Positions 52,713-62,212 of a DNA stretch of 63,736 nucleotides are shown in pieces (within the stretch, counting starts at the first letter, position 1; each line of letters begins with the position of its first letter). The stretch is from Ignavibacterium sp. (GTDB lineage: Bacteria; Bacteroidota; Ignavibacteria; Ignavibacteriales; Ignavibacteriaceae): assembly GCA_018335755.1 (NCBI GenBank), contig JAGXRK010000025.1, positions 1-63,736 on the forward strand, read 5' to 3'. A program made the position numbers and the translations under genes. The notes beneath the pieces are model-generated. The model saw only the letters and a program-made list of their open reading frames with translations, was not told the DNA's origin and ran no database searches.

Positions 52713-53315
52713 TTAAAATTTTACAAATAAGGGTATTCTAACTTTCAGGTCTAATGAAACGAATTGATTAAGCTCATAATAGTTATAAGATGCAAGCAAT
52801 TCCATCATAAACATTGAAACACCTGCACCGGCACCAAATCCGAACTTTGATTTGTCCTCTAAAAAATTATTTCTGCCGGAACCAGTTTTAAATTGATGAA
52901 GTTTTTCGTAGTAATTAAAATTAGCGGATGCTTGTATAAACGGCATAAGCAGAAAAATATTCTCAATCAGCGGTGAAAAATAGTAACGGCCGCCCAGTGT
53001 AACCGGGAGAGAATTAGTATGAAAATTTGAATAATCAGTTTCTTTGTAATAATCCTGCGACCCGGGGTATTGTTCAAATCCTACAGTGGCGAATAAAAAT
53101 ATTGGGAGTACATCTGTGTCTGCATAGGAAAATTCTATGTTAAATCCGTATCCAAGGTCACTCTGATTTGAAAAATCCAAAACCGGTACTCTTGGTCCGA
53201 CACCAAAGGCAAGAAAAAAACCTTGAGCTTTATTGCCAGAACTGGTTTGTGAAATTGCAATACCGCTGAATAACACTATCATCAAAACTATTAATATGTT
53301 TTTTTCTTTTATCAT
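52713..53315 (-). CDS. Outer-membrane beta-barrel protein
   Basis: The protein has 200 residues. A signal peptide (about 1-22, VLMIVLFSGIAISQ) is followed by alternating aromatic strands (YGFNIEFSYADTDVLPIFLFATVGFEQY, TLGGRYYFSPL, FGFGAGAGVSMFMMELLASYNYYEL, LDLKVRIPLFVKF), consistent with an 8- or 10-strand barrel. No specific function can be assigned. Confidence 0.75.
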   Translation of the reverse strand: MIKEKNILIVLMIVLFSGIAISQTSSGNKAQGFFLAFGVGPRVPVLDFSNQSDLGYGFNIEFSYADTDVLPIFLFATVGFEQYPGSQDYYKETDYSNFHTNSLPVTLGGRYYFSPLIENIFLLMPFIQASANFNYYEKLHQFKTGSGRNNFLEDKSKFGFGAGAGVSMFMMELLASYNYYELNQFVSLDLKVRIPLFVKF

Positions 53316-53360
53316 TTCAATCCAAAATTAAGAAATTATATACTTAACAAAAATTCGTAA

Positions 53361-53819
53361 TTAGTCAGAAGTTGTTTTTTCAATAAGAGAATTACGATAT
53401 TTACTTTTTACCAGTTCACCTCCATAGCTTCCAGACTGATATATGAAATAAAGCCCGGTTAATCCTGCCAATAAAATAAGTAAATGAATTAAGTTTGTAA
53501 GTTTTCTTTTAACGGAAAAATAATATCTCAAGATCAATAAAGCTGTGAACAGCCAGATTGTTATGTTAGCATAAATTTCGTGCTGATCGAATATTTTTAA
53601 GCTTTGTTTACTCCAATCATCGTTAATTGTAAAAGCCTGATTTCCTGTAAGCACTGCTGCAAGAGCACCAATAACACCAATAAACAAAAATAAAAACGCT
53701 GCTTTACTAAAAAATTCTTTTTTAGATACCAGCGCAATTAATTCAATTATTGGATAAACTGCAAGAAAGGCTATGGGAAAATGAATTACTTTTTCGTGAA
53801 GACCTGCCAGAATTTCCAT
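53361..53819 (-). CDS. DUF2231-like membrane protein
   Basis: The protein has 152 residues with four transmembrane segments. The start LHEKVIHFPIAFLAVYPIIELIAL is the signature of the DUF2231 family, whose role is unknown. The stop meets the first base of truA, and the order truA-DUF2231-OMP suggests cotranscription. Confidence 0.82.
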   Translation of the reverse strand: MEILAGLHEKVIHFPIAFLAVYPIIELIALVSKKEFFSKAAFLFLFIGVIGALAAVLTGNQAFTINDDWSKQSLKIFDQHEIYANITIWLFTALLILRYYFSVKRKLTNLIHLLILLAGLTGLYFIYQSGSYGGELVKSKYRNSLIEKTTSD

Positions 53820-54548
53820 TTAGTACTGCACCTTAAATAAAAATAATCCATTTGCAGGAACAGCCATTGGTGCTGATTCTCTGTTCATTTCTGAGAATAT
53901 TTTTTCAATATATTCTTTACTGTTTTGAATTTCAGATGCTTTCAAAATAGTTCCTGTAATAGTTCTAACCATTCCATGCAGAAATCGATTTGCAGAAATT
54001 TCAAATACGATCAAATCATCTTTTTCATACCATTCAGCATTAAAAACTTCACATAACCTGTTATCAATATCGTCATTTTTTTTACTGAATGATGTGTAAT
54101 CTTTAACGCCTATAAACAATTGACTTAGACTGTTTAGTTGTGTGAGATTTAACTCCGTGTGATAGTTATAAGAGTACCTTCTGAAAAAAGGTGATTTATA
54201 TTTAGAAATGATATAAATATAAGTTCTCTTCCTGGCATCAAACCTTGCGTGAAAATTTTCATTGACTTTTCCTATTGATAAAACAGATATATCCTTCGGA
54301 AGAATTGAGTTGAGAGAATGTCTGAATTTATATAGATCCAGTTCTACATCAATTCTGAAATTAGCAACCTGACCTAATGCATGCACGCCTGTATCTGTTC
54401 TTCCCGAACCGATCAAATTAACTTTTTCTTTTGCAACAGTTTCAATAGAATCTGTAATTGTCTGCTGAATTGTTCTGGTTTCATTCTGAATCTGCCAACC
54501 TGCGTAATCTGTTCCATCGTATTGTATTAGCAACCTATAATTATTCAC
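53820..54548 (-). CDS. truA: tRNA pseudouridine synthase A
   Basis: The protein has 242 residues. It makes pseudouridine at positions 38-40 of the anticodon arm. The catalytic Asp lies in GSGRTDTGVHALGQVANF. The N-terminal IQYDGTDYAGWQIQ and the C-terminal SANRFLHGMVRTITG are typical. It is flanked by tight spacing on both sides: 11 bp from the DUF4010 gene and directly next to DUF2231. Confidence 0.97.
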   Translation of the reverse strand: MNNYRLLIQYDGTDYAGWQIQNETRTIQQTITDSIETVAKEKVNLIGSGRTDTGVHALGQVANFRIDVELDLYKFRHSLNSILPKDISVLSIGKVNENFHARFDARKRTYIYIISKYKSPFFRRYSYNYHTELNLTQLNSLSQLFIGVKDYTSFSKKNDDIDNRLCEVFNAEWYEKDDLIVFEISANRFLHGMVRTITGTILKASEIQNSKEYIEKIFSEMNRESAPMAVPANGLFLFKVQY

Positions 54549-54559
54549 TTTATATCCAT

Positions 54560-55870
54560 CTAAAAAACAAAGAGAGTAAATAAATAAATAACAGGTACGA
54601 TTAAAACTAGACCAAGACCTTTAATTACAACTTTTTTAAGTTCATCAGAACCCCAGATTATTGTAATCAAAATTTTAACAATAGTATTTGAAATAAGAGA
54701 GATTATTATTGCTTTTTCAGCTACCAGAAAAACTAAATTTTCAGTTGATAATTTCGAAATAGAAAGAACAATTGCATCAACACTTGTTAAACCGGCAAGT
54801 GCACTTGCAGCATAAATTCCCTGATCGCCTAAATAAACCTGGGCAGCTTTTGCTCCAAAGATTACTGCGGCAAATAAAAGCCCGAATAAAAATGCCGATT
54901 GAAGTTCAAATGGATTGCTGATCTCAATTTCGGTTAGATCTTTTTTAGATTCTTTCTTGTGCATAATTCGGCTGATTATGTATCCTGCTATTGTAAAAAT
55001 TAAAAGCGGGATCCATAAATTAGAAACCAACGCACTGTTCAGAACAAGGACTATAATAAAAACGCGAATAAACATCATTGTGGAAGCCAGCACAATGCCA
55101 ATTGCATAATTATATGACAGCAGCGGCTGAAGCACACTTTTTTTCGATAAAGAAAAAGCAACAGCAGTGCTTGAAACTAATCCGCCTAATAAGCCTGTTA
55201 AAATTATTCCTCGATCTTTACCAAGAAGCTTAATTAAGAAGTAACCAACAAAACTTATTCCGCTTATGAATATTACCATGTACCAGATAAGGCGCGGATT
55301 TAAAACATCAAATGGACCAAATGTTCTATCAGGAAGTAAAGGAAGAATAATTATTGAAATGATTGCAAGCTTAAGTGTAGCAAATATGTCCTCACCGCTA
55401 ATTTTACCCACAAAAGTGTGAAGCTGAATTTTGAGTGAAAGAAACATAGTTATTACAATTGCTATAATAGCCGGAAGGAGTATATATCCGTAATAAACCA
55501 TAGTTCCGAGAATAAAAACAAGAAAGGCTGATACTTCAGATGTTCCGCCAAGTCTGCCGTCTTTTGCAGCAGTAAAATAGGCTGTTATCAAAAGCCCGGA
55601 AAAACCAAACAGCACAGCAACATAAACCCAATCAGAAGTTAAGGAGGATGTAAGTGCTGTTAAGAATCCTAATATTCCTATTAAAGGAAAAGTTCTTATT
55701 CCGGCAAATATTTTCTGATCTTTTGAACGTGAATGTTCACGTTCCAATCCAATAAGCAGTCCAATAAAAATTACTGCTCCAAGTCCCTGAAGAATTGTAA
55801 AAAGATCGCCTGACTCTAAAAGCGGTTCAGGACTGATTTTAAGATGCTGAAAAACATTTAGTGTATCCAC
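54560..55870 (-). CDS. MgtC/SapB N-terminal domain plus DUF4010 membrane protein
   Basis: The protein has 436 residues. The N-terminal MgtC-like part (GAVIFIGLLIGLEREHSRS, AGIRTFPLIGILGFLTAL) has four helices; the DUF4010 part (about 180-436) contributes about eight more, with RLIWYMVIFISGISFVGYFLIK and GLVSSTAVAFSLSKKS. The family is often considered a magnesium or small-solute related transporter, but the function is not proved. It is the first gene of the 55870-50890 run. Confidence 0.88.
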   Translation of the reverse strand: MDTLNVFQHLKISPEPLLESGDLFTILQGLGAVIFIGLLIGLEREHSRSKDQKIFAGIRTFPLIGILGFLTALTSSLTSDWVYVAVLFGFSGLLITAYFTAAKDGRLGGTSEVSAFLVFILGTMVYYGYILLPAIIAIVITMFLSLKIQLHTFVGKISGEDIFATLKLAIISIIILPLLPDRTFGPFDVLNPRLIWYMVIFISGISFVGYFLIKLLGKDRGIILTGLLGGLVSSTAVAFSLSKKSVLQPLLSYNYAIGIVLASTMMFIRVFIIVLVLNSALVSNLWIPLLIFTIAGYIISRIMHKKESKKDLTEIEISNPFELQSAFLFGLLFAAVIFGAKAAQVYLGDQGIYAASALAGLTSVDAIVLSISKLSTENLVFLVAEKAIIISLISNTIVKILITIIWGSDELKKVVIKGLGLVLIVPVIYLFTLFVF

Positions 55871-56013
55871 TTTATTAACCTTAGAAAAAAGTTATTGTAT
55901 TCAGTGGTTTTATAAGCAAATTTCAGGTAAAAGTCCAATGCTTGAAGAAATTGTAAAATTGTAATCGTAACAAAACCTACCTACGATAAGTTAAAATGAA
56001 GCAGAGCCAGAAT

Positions 56014-57378
56014 TTACTTAACATAAACGGTTTTGATGTTTACAAATTCTTTAATTCCAAATGGAGATAATTCGCGGCCATAGCCGGATTCTTTAACTCC
56101 TCCAAAAGGTAATCGCGGATCAGATTTTACAAACTGGTTTACAAAACAATTACCTGCAAGCAATTCTTCTTTTGCAATTCGTTCACCATTTTTAACATCA
56201 TTAGTGAATACCGCAGCACCTAAACCAAAGATAGTCTGATTTGCTAGTTTAATTGCATGGTCTGCATCTTTTGCTTTTATCAGTGCTGCAACCGGACCGA
56301 ATAATTCTTCATCGAATGCCGGCATTCCGGGTATTACATTGGTTAGCACAGTTGGGGGATAGAAAGCATTATTACCATCAGGAATTTCTCCACCTAACAG
56401 AAGCTTGGCTCCGGCTTTAACTGATCTTAATACCTGATCGTGAAGTTCGTCTCTCAATGGAATACTTGCCTGAGGACCTATATCATTGGACTCATTAAAA
56501 GGATCGCCCATTTTTTTCATTGACATTTTTTCAAGGTAAAGTTTTTCAAATTTGTCAAATACCGATTCGACAATAATAAATCGTTTCGCTGATATACAGC
56601 TTTGTCCGCCGTTAATTAATCTTGATATGACACACAAATCGGCAGCAGATTCAAGATCAGCATCTTCAAAAACTACGTAAGGATCACTTCCACCTAATTC
56701 AAGCACACATTTTTTTAGCACTGAACCGGCAGCTGAAGCAACTGCTTTTCCGGCAGGAACACTTCCTGTAATACTAACTGCCTGAATAATTGGATTTTCA
56801 ATAACCCGTTTAACATGCTTCGAAGAAATAAGCAGCGTTCTGAAAACATTTTCAGGGAAACCAGCTTTTTTGAAAACATCTTCGAGAGCCAGTGCACAAC
56901 CAGTTACATTGGATGAATGCTTAAGAACACCAGTATTACCTGCAGTAAGTGTTGGTGCGGCAAACCGTATTACCTGCCAGAGTGGAAAATTCCACGGCAT
57001 TACAGCAAGAATTACTCCAAGCGGCTGGTAACTGACAAAGCTTTTTGATGCATCGGTTTCAATTATTTCATCGTTTAAAAATTTCTCTGCATTTTCAGAA
57101 TAATAATCACAAACCCAAGCACACTTTTCAACTTCAGCTCTGGATTGGACAATTGGTTTACCCATCTCAATTGTCATTAGTTCAGAATAATCCTTAATAT
57201 TATTGCGCAAAACAGAGCCTGCGTTTTTTAAAAGTTCGGCTCGTTGAGAAACTGGTATTTTTCTCCAACTCTCAAAAGCATGTTGGGATGATTTCAGTAT
57301 TGAATCTACTTCATTGTTCTTCATTTCTTCATAAAATTTAATAACTGAATTATCAAATGGATATACAGAATTAAGCAT
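56014..57378 (-). CDS. NAD(P)-dependent succinate-semialdehyde dehydrogenase
   Basis: The aldehyde dehydrogenase has 454 residues. Catalytic Cys lies in NGGQSCISAKRFI, general-base Glu in LELGGSDPYVVFEDADL, cofactor loop SITGSVPAGKAV, and N-terminal VMPWNFPLWQVIRFAAP. The GQSCISAKRF and GRELSPFGIKEFVNIKTVYV motifs fit the short succinate-semialdehyde dehydrogenase group. A different small aldehyde as substrate is possible. Confidence 0.88.
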   Translation of the reverse strand: MLNSVYPFDNSVIKFYEEMKNNEVDSILKSSQHAFESWRKIPVSQRAELLKNAGSVLRNNIKDYSELMTIEMGKPIVQSRAEVEKCAWVCDYYSENAEKFLNDEIIETDASKSFVSYQPLGVILAVMPWNFPLWQVIRFAAPTLTAGNTGVLKHSSNVTGCALALEDVFKKAGFPENVFRTLLISSKHVKRVIENPIIQAVSITGSVPAGKAVASAAGSVLKKCVLELGGSDPYVVFEDADLESAADLCVISRLINGGQSCISAKRFIIVESVFDKFEKLYLEKMSMKKMGDPFNESNDIGPQASIPLRDELHDQVLRSVKAGAKLLLGGEIPDGNNAFYPPTVLTNVIPGMPAFDEELFGPVAALIKAKDADHAIKLANQTIFGLGAAVFTNDVKNGERIAKEELLAGNCFVNQFVKSDPRLPFGGVKESGYGRELSPFGIKEFVNIKTVYVK

Positions 57379-57407
57379 ATTACTCTCCTGATTAATACAA
57401 TATTATA

Positions 57408-58643
57408 TCATTTTACTCTCTTTATAACCACAAGGGTTTTATCATCGGAGTATTTACCGTTTTTAGAAAATTTAATTACTTCATCAATGATTGCATAAGT
57501 AATTTCTCTCGGTGTTTTATTCATATTTCTGCGCAATACCTTTGACAGATTCTTTTCCCCAAATTCTTCAAAACTATTATTTACTGCCTCAGTTATTCCG
57601 TCCGAATAAATTACCAGAATATCGCCAATATCAAAACTTACGTTTGCAATTGTATATTTTGACTGAGGTGCCGGGCCTAAAACCGGTCCGGTTGGTTCCA
57701 GGTATTCAATTTTATTGGATTTGGATTTCAAAAATAGTGGAGGATTATGACCGGCATTAGCATAAAGGAATAACCCTTTTTCATCTGCAATCAACTCACC
57801 ATAAAAAAGTGAAATGAACTTATCATCTTCAAATATTTTATTTACGAGCTGATTCATTCTCTGCATCAAAGGAGAAATTTTAATTTCAAAATTACTTGCC
57901 ATTCTTAAGGCACCGGAGAGGTACATTGCTTCGGCTGCGGCTGCAACACCTTTGCTTGCGGCATCTCCAAGTGCAATACCAAAAACTTCTTTACTATCAC
58001 CAATTTCCAGATAGTCGAAGAAATCACCGCCAACAATTTCTGCAGGATAAGTCAGTCCATAAATTTCGTAATTAAAAAATTTGTATTCGTGCTCCGGGAG
58101 AATGCTTTTCTGGAGCTGTCTTGCTTTATCAATATCCGCCCTAAGATTATTTACACTGGCAGAGTAACGGCGCTGTTTAATTTGAGAAGTTAATGCAGTT
58201 GCTATAATACTTAAGGTAACTCTAAGTTCTTCATCCATCGAATCGCTGTTTAATGCAAGTATATAATCAAAATATGGTTTTCCATCAACCCTACTTTTAA
58301 ATCCAACTCCTGATGCAGAAAATCTGAAGATACCTTTTTTACGCAGCAGATCGTGAGTTTCATTGCCAAGTATTGTTCGTTCTTTGGATATGAGATCAAA
58401 AGTGGGATAATCTTTTATTTTAATTACAAGATCACCTGAAAGCTTTTTAATTTTTCCGCACTGATATAAGAGTTTATATCCAGCCAGTTCAGGTTTTAAC
58501 TTCCAGATCCTTCCTCCAATAACATTTTGTATTGACGAATCACCGACTATTTCTTTTAAAACTGTTTTTAAAAGTTCTTCATCTGAAGGAAATTTTTGGG
58601 ATGCTATGGTTTCAATTGTTCTGTTTAATTTTTTCTGATCCAA
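57408..58643 (-). CDS. SpoIIE/RsbU-type PP2C phosphatase with N-terminal sensor domain
   Basis: The protein has 411 residues. The first ~165 residues form a GAF-like or unknown domain (GKIKKLSGDLVIKIKDYPTFDLI), followed by a short coiled linker (NLRADIDKARQLQKSILP) and the phosphatase domain (about 190-411). Metal-binding Asp residues lie in VGGDFFDYLEIG, IALGDAASKGVAAAAEAM, YSDGITEAVN and SDDKTLVVIKRVK. Such enzymes usually dephosphorylate an anti-sigma antagonist in partner-switching stress signalling, but no RsbV/RsbW gene is here. Confidence 0.9.
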   Translation of the reverse strand: MDQKKLNRTIETIASQKFPSDEELLKTVLKEIVGDSSIQNVIGGRIWKLKPELAGYKLLYQCGKIKKLSGDLVIKIKDYPTFDLISKERTILGNETHDLLRKKGIFRFSASGVGFKSRVDGKPYFDYILALNSDSMDEELRVTLSIIATALTSQIKQRRYSASVNNLRADIDKARQLQKSILPEHEYKFFNYEIYGLTYPAEIVGGDFFDYLEIGDSKEVFGIALGDAASKGVAAAAEAMYLSGALRMASNFEIKISPLMQRMNQLVNKIFEDDKFISLFYGELIADEKGLFLYANAGHNPPLFLKSKSNKIEYLEPTGPVLGPAPQSKYTIANVSFDIGDILVIYSDGITEAVNNSFEEFGEKNLSKVLRRNMNKTPREITYAIIDEVIKFSKNGKYSDDKTLVVIKRVK

Positions 58644-58664
58644 TTTTGGCTTTCCTATTTGTTA

Positions 58665-59984
58665 TCACTTTTCTGTATAAAAATCTATCATATCCTGAAT
58701 TGCTTTTTTACAAACAGGACAAAAATTATCAACCGAATTTGATTTCATTGAGCAATCCTGCATAGGCCTGTAAACGCCCTTTTCAACATACCCCCCGCCT
58801 TCAAAAGCACCGATAGAATCTTTAAATTCTTTAGTTGATGGAGTAGGAATTGGAGTTCCCATTTCAACCATATCTTTCCATTTAGAATCAAAGTCAATCA
58901 ATGTAGATATATTTCTTTCAAGAGGTTCAACATCTAGCGAATAAAAATCATTATAAGCTACATCCGAAGTATAGTACTCATCTGCAAGAAAGGCGAAACC
59001 GTGTCCGAATTCATGGGTAAATACAAACTCTTCATTAATATTGTTATTAACACAAACAGAATAATGATTATAGATTGCGCCGCCGCCGTATTTTGATGAA
59101 TTTACTATAATATAAATCTGATCGTAGGGAACATTTGATGCAACGTGCCGCAGGGTTTTGTTATCTGCTGTCATCAGGTATCTTTCCAGACCGAACGTGT
59201 AGAAGTTTGAATTCAACAAAGTGTTTTTCCAGATTTTATCTGCCGGAATATCTGTACCGGATTCTTTTGATGGAGCTAAAACCGCCCAGATGTTAAAATG
59301 ATTTTTATTTTCTTTGAATGGTGATGAATTAAAAAAGTATTTTGTAAACTTTTCACAGTCCTTTTTAAATAATTCAATCTCACCTTCAGTGTAACCTTCA
59401 GGAATAAATGCAACATCAACCTTTATTGACGGATCTCCGTTATAAAGTACCTTCATCGTTTCATATTGCATCGGTCTTTCTTTTTTAATGAAGTAATTAT
59501 TCGGATCGATTTTATACTCAAACTTTTTGATCAGATTATTTTGTTTATCCCGACCATAAAATTCAACTATTACATTTTTCTTCGGGAAAGGAAAGACAAC
59601 CGTTTCACTGAATGTTCTAAAAGTCTCTTTGGCTTCATCGGTAGTTTGCCACTCACCGAACAATGTAGAATATGTTCTTGAATAAATATGAGTTCCGGTC
59701 TCTTCATCTATAACGATAAATTTATATTTACCAAAGTCAAACTTATCAAGCAGATTTTCTTTTGATCCTGCCCAGTAAGGTTCCTCGATCAGTTCATCGA
59801 AGGAATAAAAGTCTTCAGAATGATTTCCGGTGTGATGATAATCCAATCTTAATGTTTTATCATAGAAATAATCATCAAAGCTATTTTGAGGGAATGAAGT
59901 TGCTGTAAACAAGAAAAAACAGAACACGGATAGGACGGATTTAAATGGATTGGAATCTGCGAAAATCCGTGTAATTAGTGTCAT
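58665..59984 (-). CDS. Secreted M64-family (IgA-type) metallopeptidase
   Basis: The chosen start at 59984 gives 439 residues and a signal peptide (MTLITRIFADSNPFKSVLSVFCFFLFTATSFPQ); a GGA lies six bases upstream. The frame is open further up, to 60140 inside the MscS gene. The zinc site is HEFGHGFAFLADEYY (HExxH with downstream metal Asp/Glu). An N-terminal beta domain (SFDDYFYDKTLRLDYHHTGN) is typical of family M64, and VDVAFIPEGYTEGEIELF begins the catalytic part. The late CSMKSNSVDNFCPVCKKA gives a possible disulfide cluster. Substrate unknown; the family was named for IgA cleavage. Confidence 0.88.
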   Translation of the reverse strand: MTLITRIFADSNPFKSVLSVFCFFLFTATSFPQNSFDDYFYDKTLRLDYHHTGNHSEDFYSFDELIEEPYWAGSKENLLDKFDFGKYKFIVIDEETGTHIYSRTYSTLFGEWQTTDEAKETFRTFSETVVFPFPKKNVIVEFYGRDKQNNLIKKFEYKIDPNNYFIKKERPMQYETMKVLYNGDPSIKVDVAFIPEGYTEGEIELFKKDCEKFTKYFFNSSPFKENKNHFNIWAVLAPSKESGTDIPADKIWKNTLLNSNFYTFGLERYLMTADNKTLRHVASNVPYDQIYIIVNSSKYGGGAIYNHYSVCVNNNINEEFVFTHEFGHGFAFLADEYYTSDVAYNDFYSLDVEPLERNISTLIDFDSKWKDMVEMGTPIPTPSTKEFKDSIGAFEGGGYVEKGVYRPMQDCSMKSNSVDNFCPVCKKAIQDMIDFYTEK

Positions 59985-60003
59985 CTGCGTTCCATAAAGT
60001 AAT

Positions 60004-61131
60004 TTATTTTTTATCTTCATAATGTATAACCCTTTGCGGAAAAGGAATTTCAATTCTTTCCTTATAAAATAGTTCATAAATCTTTTCACGAAGTCTGCAT
60101 TGCATTCCCCAGGCATTAGAATAATGATCGGTAAAAGCAATTAGTCGAAAATCTAAAGATGAATCCCCAAAATTTATGAAGAAAACATCAGATGGTTTTT
60201 GAGATGAAAGATCAGGATCATTTTCCGTTGCACTCAGCATTATCTGTTTTACTTTATTTATATCGGAACCATAAGCTACACCGACTTCGACAACAACTCT
60301 GGTAAGTGTGGTTGGATAAGTGATATTTACCAGCCTGGATTTTACAATTTCGTTATTAGGAATTATAGAAATATTATTATCAAAGTCCTGAATTTTTGTA
60401 CTTCGTATTCCAATTTCCATTACATCTCCCACCTGATTATCAGCATAACGAATCCTGTCTCCAATTCTAAATGGTCGGTCTATCATAATAATAAAACCGG
60501 AGATCATATTTGATATTGTATCCTGTGCTGCAAGCGCTATTGCTAGTGAACCAACTCCAAGTGAAACAACAAAAGCGCTTATATCCACATTGAACTTAGC
60601 AAGAATAACGACGACACCAAGAGCAAATAATAAAATCTTAGCAACTTTTTGAAGTAGAGGAAAAAGACTGCCGCTTAAATTTCTATCATCTTTTGCGTTT
60701 ACCTTTTCAGCATACCACTCAACAGAAATGGTGACAACTTTAAAGAGTATGTTAATAATGATGTAAATAAATATGATGAAAAGTATAGCGTCAAGAATTA
60801 TGAGAACTGTGCTAAGAAACGGATATATTTCAATTAATGGTTTACTTAATAATTTTGATTCTGAACGAATGCCCCTGTCAAAAAAATCAAGAGCTATAAA
60901 AATGCCTCCAATAAAAGCTATCCTGTAAAGTCCTGAACCGCTGACTTCAAGAAGTTTGTCATCATATTCTGTTTCAGTGCTTGCAACAAATGGTCTGATA
61001 ATTTTTTTTGCTAAAAATCCAAGCAATATGGAAATCAGGAAAGCAAGAAAAATAGTGATTGCAACGAGCGCGAGACGGTATAATAACTCATCCTGCAAAA
61101 AGTTTCTTAACAGATCAGCCAGTTGATTCAT
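60004..61131 (-). CDS. Small-conductance mechanosensitive channel (MscS family)
   Basis: The protein has 375 residues. Three or more N-terminal helices are followed by the pore helix and beta domain: [38 protein letters not shown], and the C-terminal cytoplasmic vestibule ([36 protein letters not shown]). It opens under membrane tension on osmotic downshock. It overlaps pyrE by 4 bp. Confidence 0.94.
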   Translation of the reverse strand: MNQLADLLRNFLQDELLYRLALVAITIFLAFLISILLGFLAKKIIRPFVASTETEYDDKLLEVSGSGLYRIAFIGGIFIALDFFDRGIRSESKLLSKPLIEIYPFLSTVLIILDAILFIIFIYIIINILFKVVTISVEWYAEKVNAKDDRNLSGSLFPLLQKVAKILLFALGVVVILAKFNVDISAFVVSLGVGSLAIALAAQDTISNMISGFIIMIDRPFRIGDRIRYADNQVGDVMEIGIRSTKIQDFDNNISIIPNNEIVKSRLVNITYPTTLTRVVVEVGVAYGSDINKVKQIMLSATENDPDLSSQKPSDVFFINFGDSSLDFRLIAFTDHYSNAWGMQCRLREKIYELFYKERIEIPFPQRVIHYEDKK

Positions 61132-61715
61132 TTTTCAGCCTTTCTTGAACCCGGTTTAACTAAAGAAATTTTATTTTCTTTACACAGCGGACAGTCATCG
61201 GGAGGATACGAAATAACTTCAACAGTAAGTGTGCTTTTTTGCGGATAACCAAAATTTACTTTGCCGTTACTCCGGTCAACTATAAATCCAACACCAACAA
61301 CTTCGGCAGATAAGGATTTTACAATTTCTATAACTTCAAAAACAGATCCACCCGTTGTAACAACATCTTCACAAACCAATACTTTTTCACCGGGTTCGAG
61401 AGAAAAACCGCGTCTGAGTGTCATAACCTTATCTTCACGTTCCGTAAAGATTGAGTGTTTACCAAGCTGTCGGGCTACTTCATTTCCGACAATTATTCCG
61501 CCCATAGCCGGAGCAATTACAGTATCAATTTCAAAATCCCGGAAATACTCTGCAATGTTTGAACATATTTGTTCTGTGTAATTTGGATATTGTAACACCT
61601 TTGCACATTGAAAATATTTATCGCTGTGTCTGCCAGATGTTAGAAGGAAATGACCTGATAAAAGTGCTTCTGTTTTGGTAAAAATATTAAGCACTTCTTT
61701 ATCACTTAAACTCAT
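61128..61715 (-). CDS. pyrE: Orotate phosphoribosyltransferase
   Basis: The protein has 195 residues. It joins orotate to PRPP in pyrimidine synthesis. The PRPP loop is [37 protein letters not shown] and [19 protein letters not shown] are family markers. The C-terminal CPLCKENK gives an unusual CxxC pair that may be a small zinc knuckle or a lineage feature. The start is followed by MscS in the same operon. Confidence 0.94.
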   Translation of the reverse strand: MSLSDKEVLNIFTKTEALLSGHFLLTSGRHSDKYFQCAKVLQYPNYTEQICSNIAEYFRDFEIDTVIAPAMGGIIVGNEVARQLGKHSIFTEREDKVMTLRRGFSLEPGEKVLVCEDVVTTGGSVFEVIEIVKSLSAEVVGVGFIVDRSNGKVNFGYPQKSTLTVEVISYPPDDCPLCKENKISLVKPGSRKAEK

Positions 61716-61758
61716 TAATGCCTCTGTTCAGATTTAATTAAGATCAAATTATCAATAT

Positions 61759-62043
61759 TTATTTTAATCTTGTTTCAATTTTTTTTGCCAGATTAAAATC
61801 TTTATCAGTAACTCCGCCCTCACTGTGAGTTGAGATTGAAACTTTTACTTTATTCCAGCTATGAATTAATATATCGGGATGATGATCCATTTTTTCTGCT
61901 TCAAGCCCTACGGATGTTACAAAGGATGCAGCCTCAATAAAATCATTGAATGAAAATTCTCTTTCAATTTGATTATTTGTATAGTCCCAGTTGCTTAATT
62001 CGTTAAGGTGATTCTCAATTGAATCTTTGTTAAGTAAACTCAT
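61759..62043 (-). CDS. phhB: Pterin-4a-carbinolamine dehydratase
   Basis: The protein has 94 residues, the usual length. It dehydrates 4a-hydroxytetrahydropterin and recycles the pterin cofactor of aromatic amino acid hydroxylases; homologues also occur without hydroxylases. The active-site His pair lies in EKMDHHPDILIHSWNKVKVSISTHSEGG, followed by VTDKDFNLAKKIE. An AAGGAG box sits five bases before the ATG. No phenylalanine hydroxylase gene is seen here. Confidence 0.93.
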   Translation of the reverse strand: MSLLNKDSIENHLNELSNWDYTNNQIEREFSFNDFIEAASFVTSVGLEAEKMDHHPDILIHSWNKVKVSISTHSEGGVTDKDFNLAKKIETRLK

Positions 62044-62088
62044 AAAAACTCCTTTTTTTACGGGTAAGACGGTGCAAATTTAAACAAC

Positions 62089-62117
62089 AAAAAACCCGAT
62101 TCAAATTGAATCGGGTT
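62089..62117 (-). terminator. Rho-independent terminator after the T9SS cargo gene
   Basis: AACCCGATTCAA and TTGAATCGGGTT form a nearly uninterrupted 24-base palindrome, followed on the minus strand by a run of T. It lies 95 bp after the stop at 62213 and before the phhB start. Confidence 0.9.
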
Positions 62118-62212
62118 GAGTAAAATGAAATGATTTTATTTGAACCTCCGAAGGTTAAAAATCTTCGTAGGTTCTGTTTTTTAAAATTCATTTACTATAA
62201 CGACATTTGCCG

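Noticed and set aside
59985..60140. Upstream extension of the M64 peptidase into the MscS gene
   Set aside because: It would add 52 residues in front of a clean signal peptide and overlaps the MscS coding end; the start at 59984 fits better.
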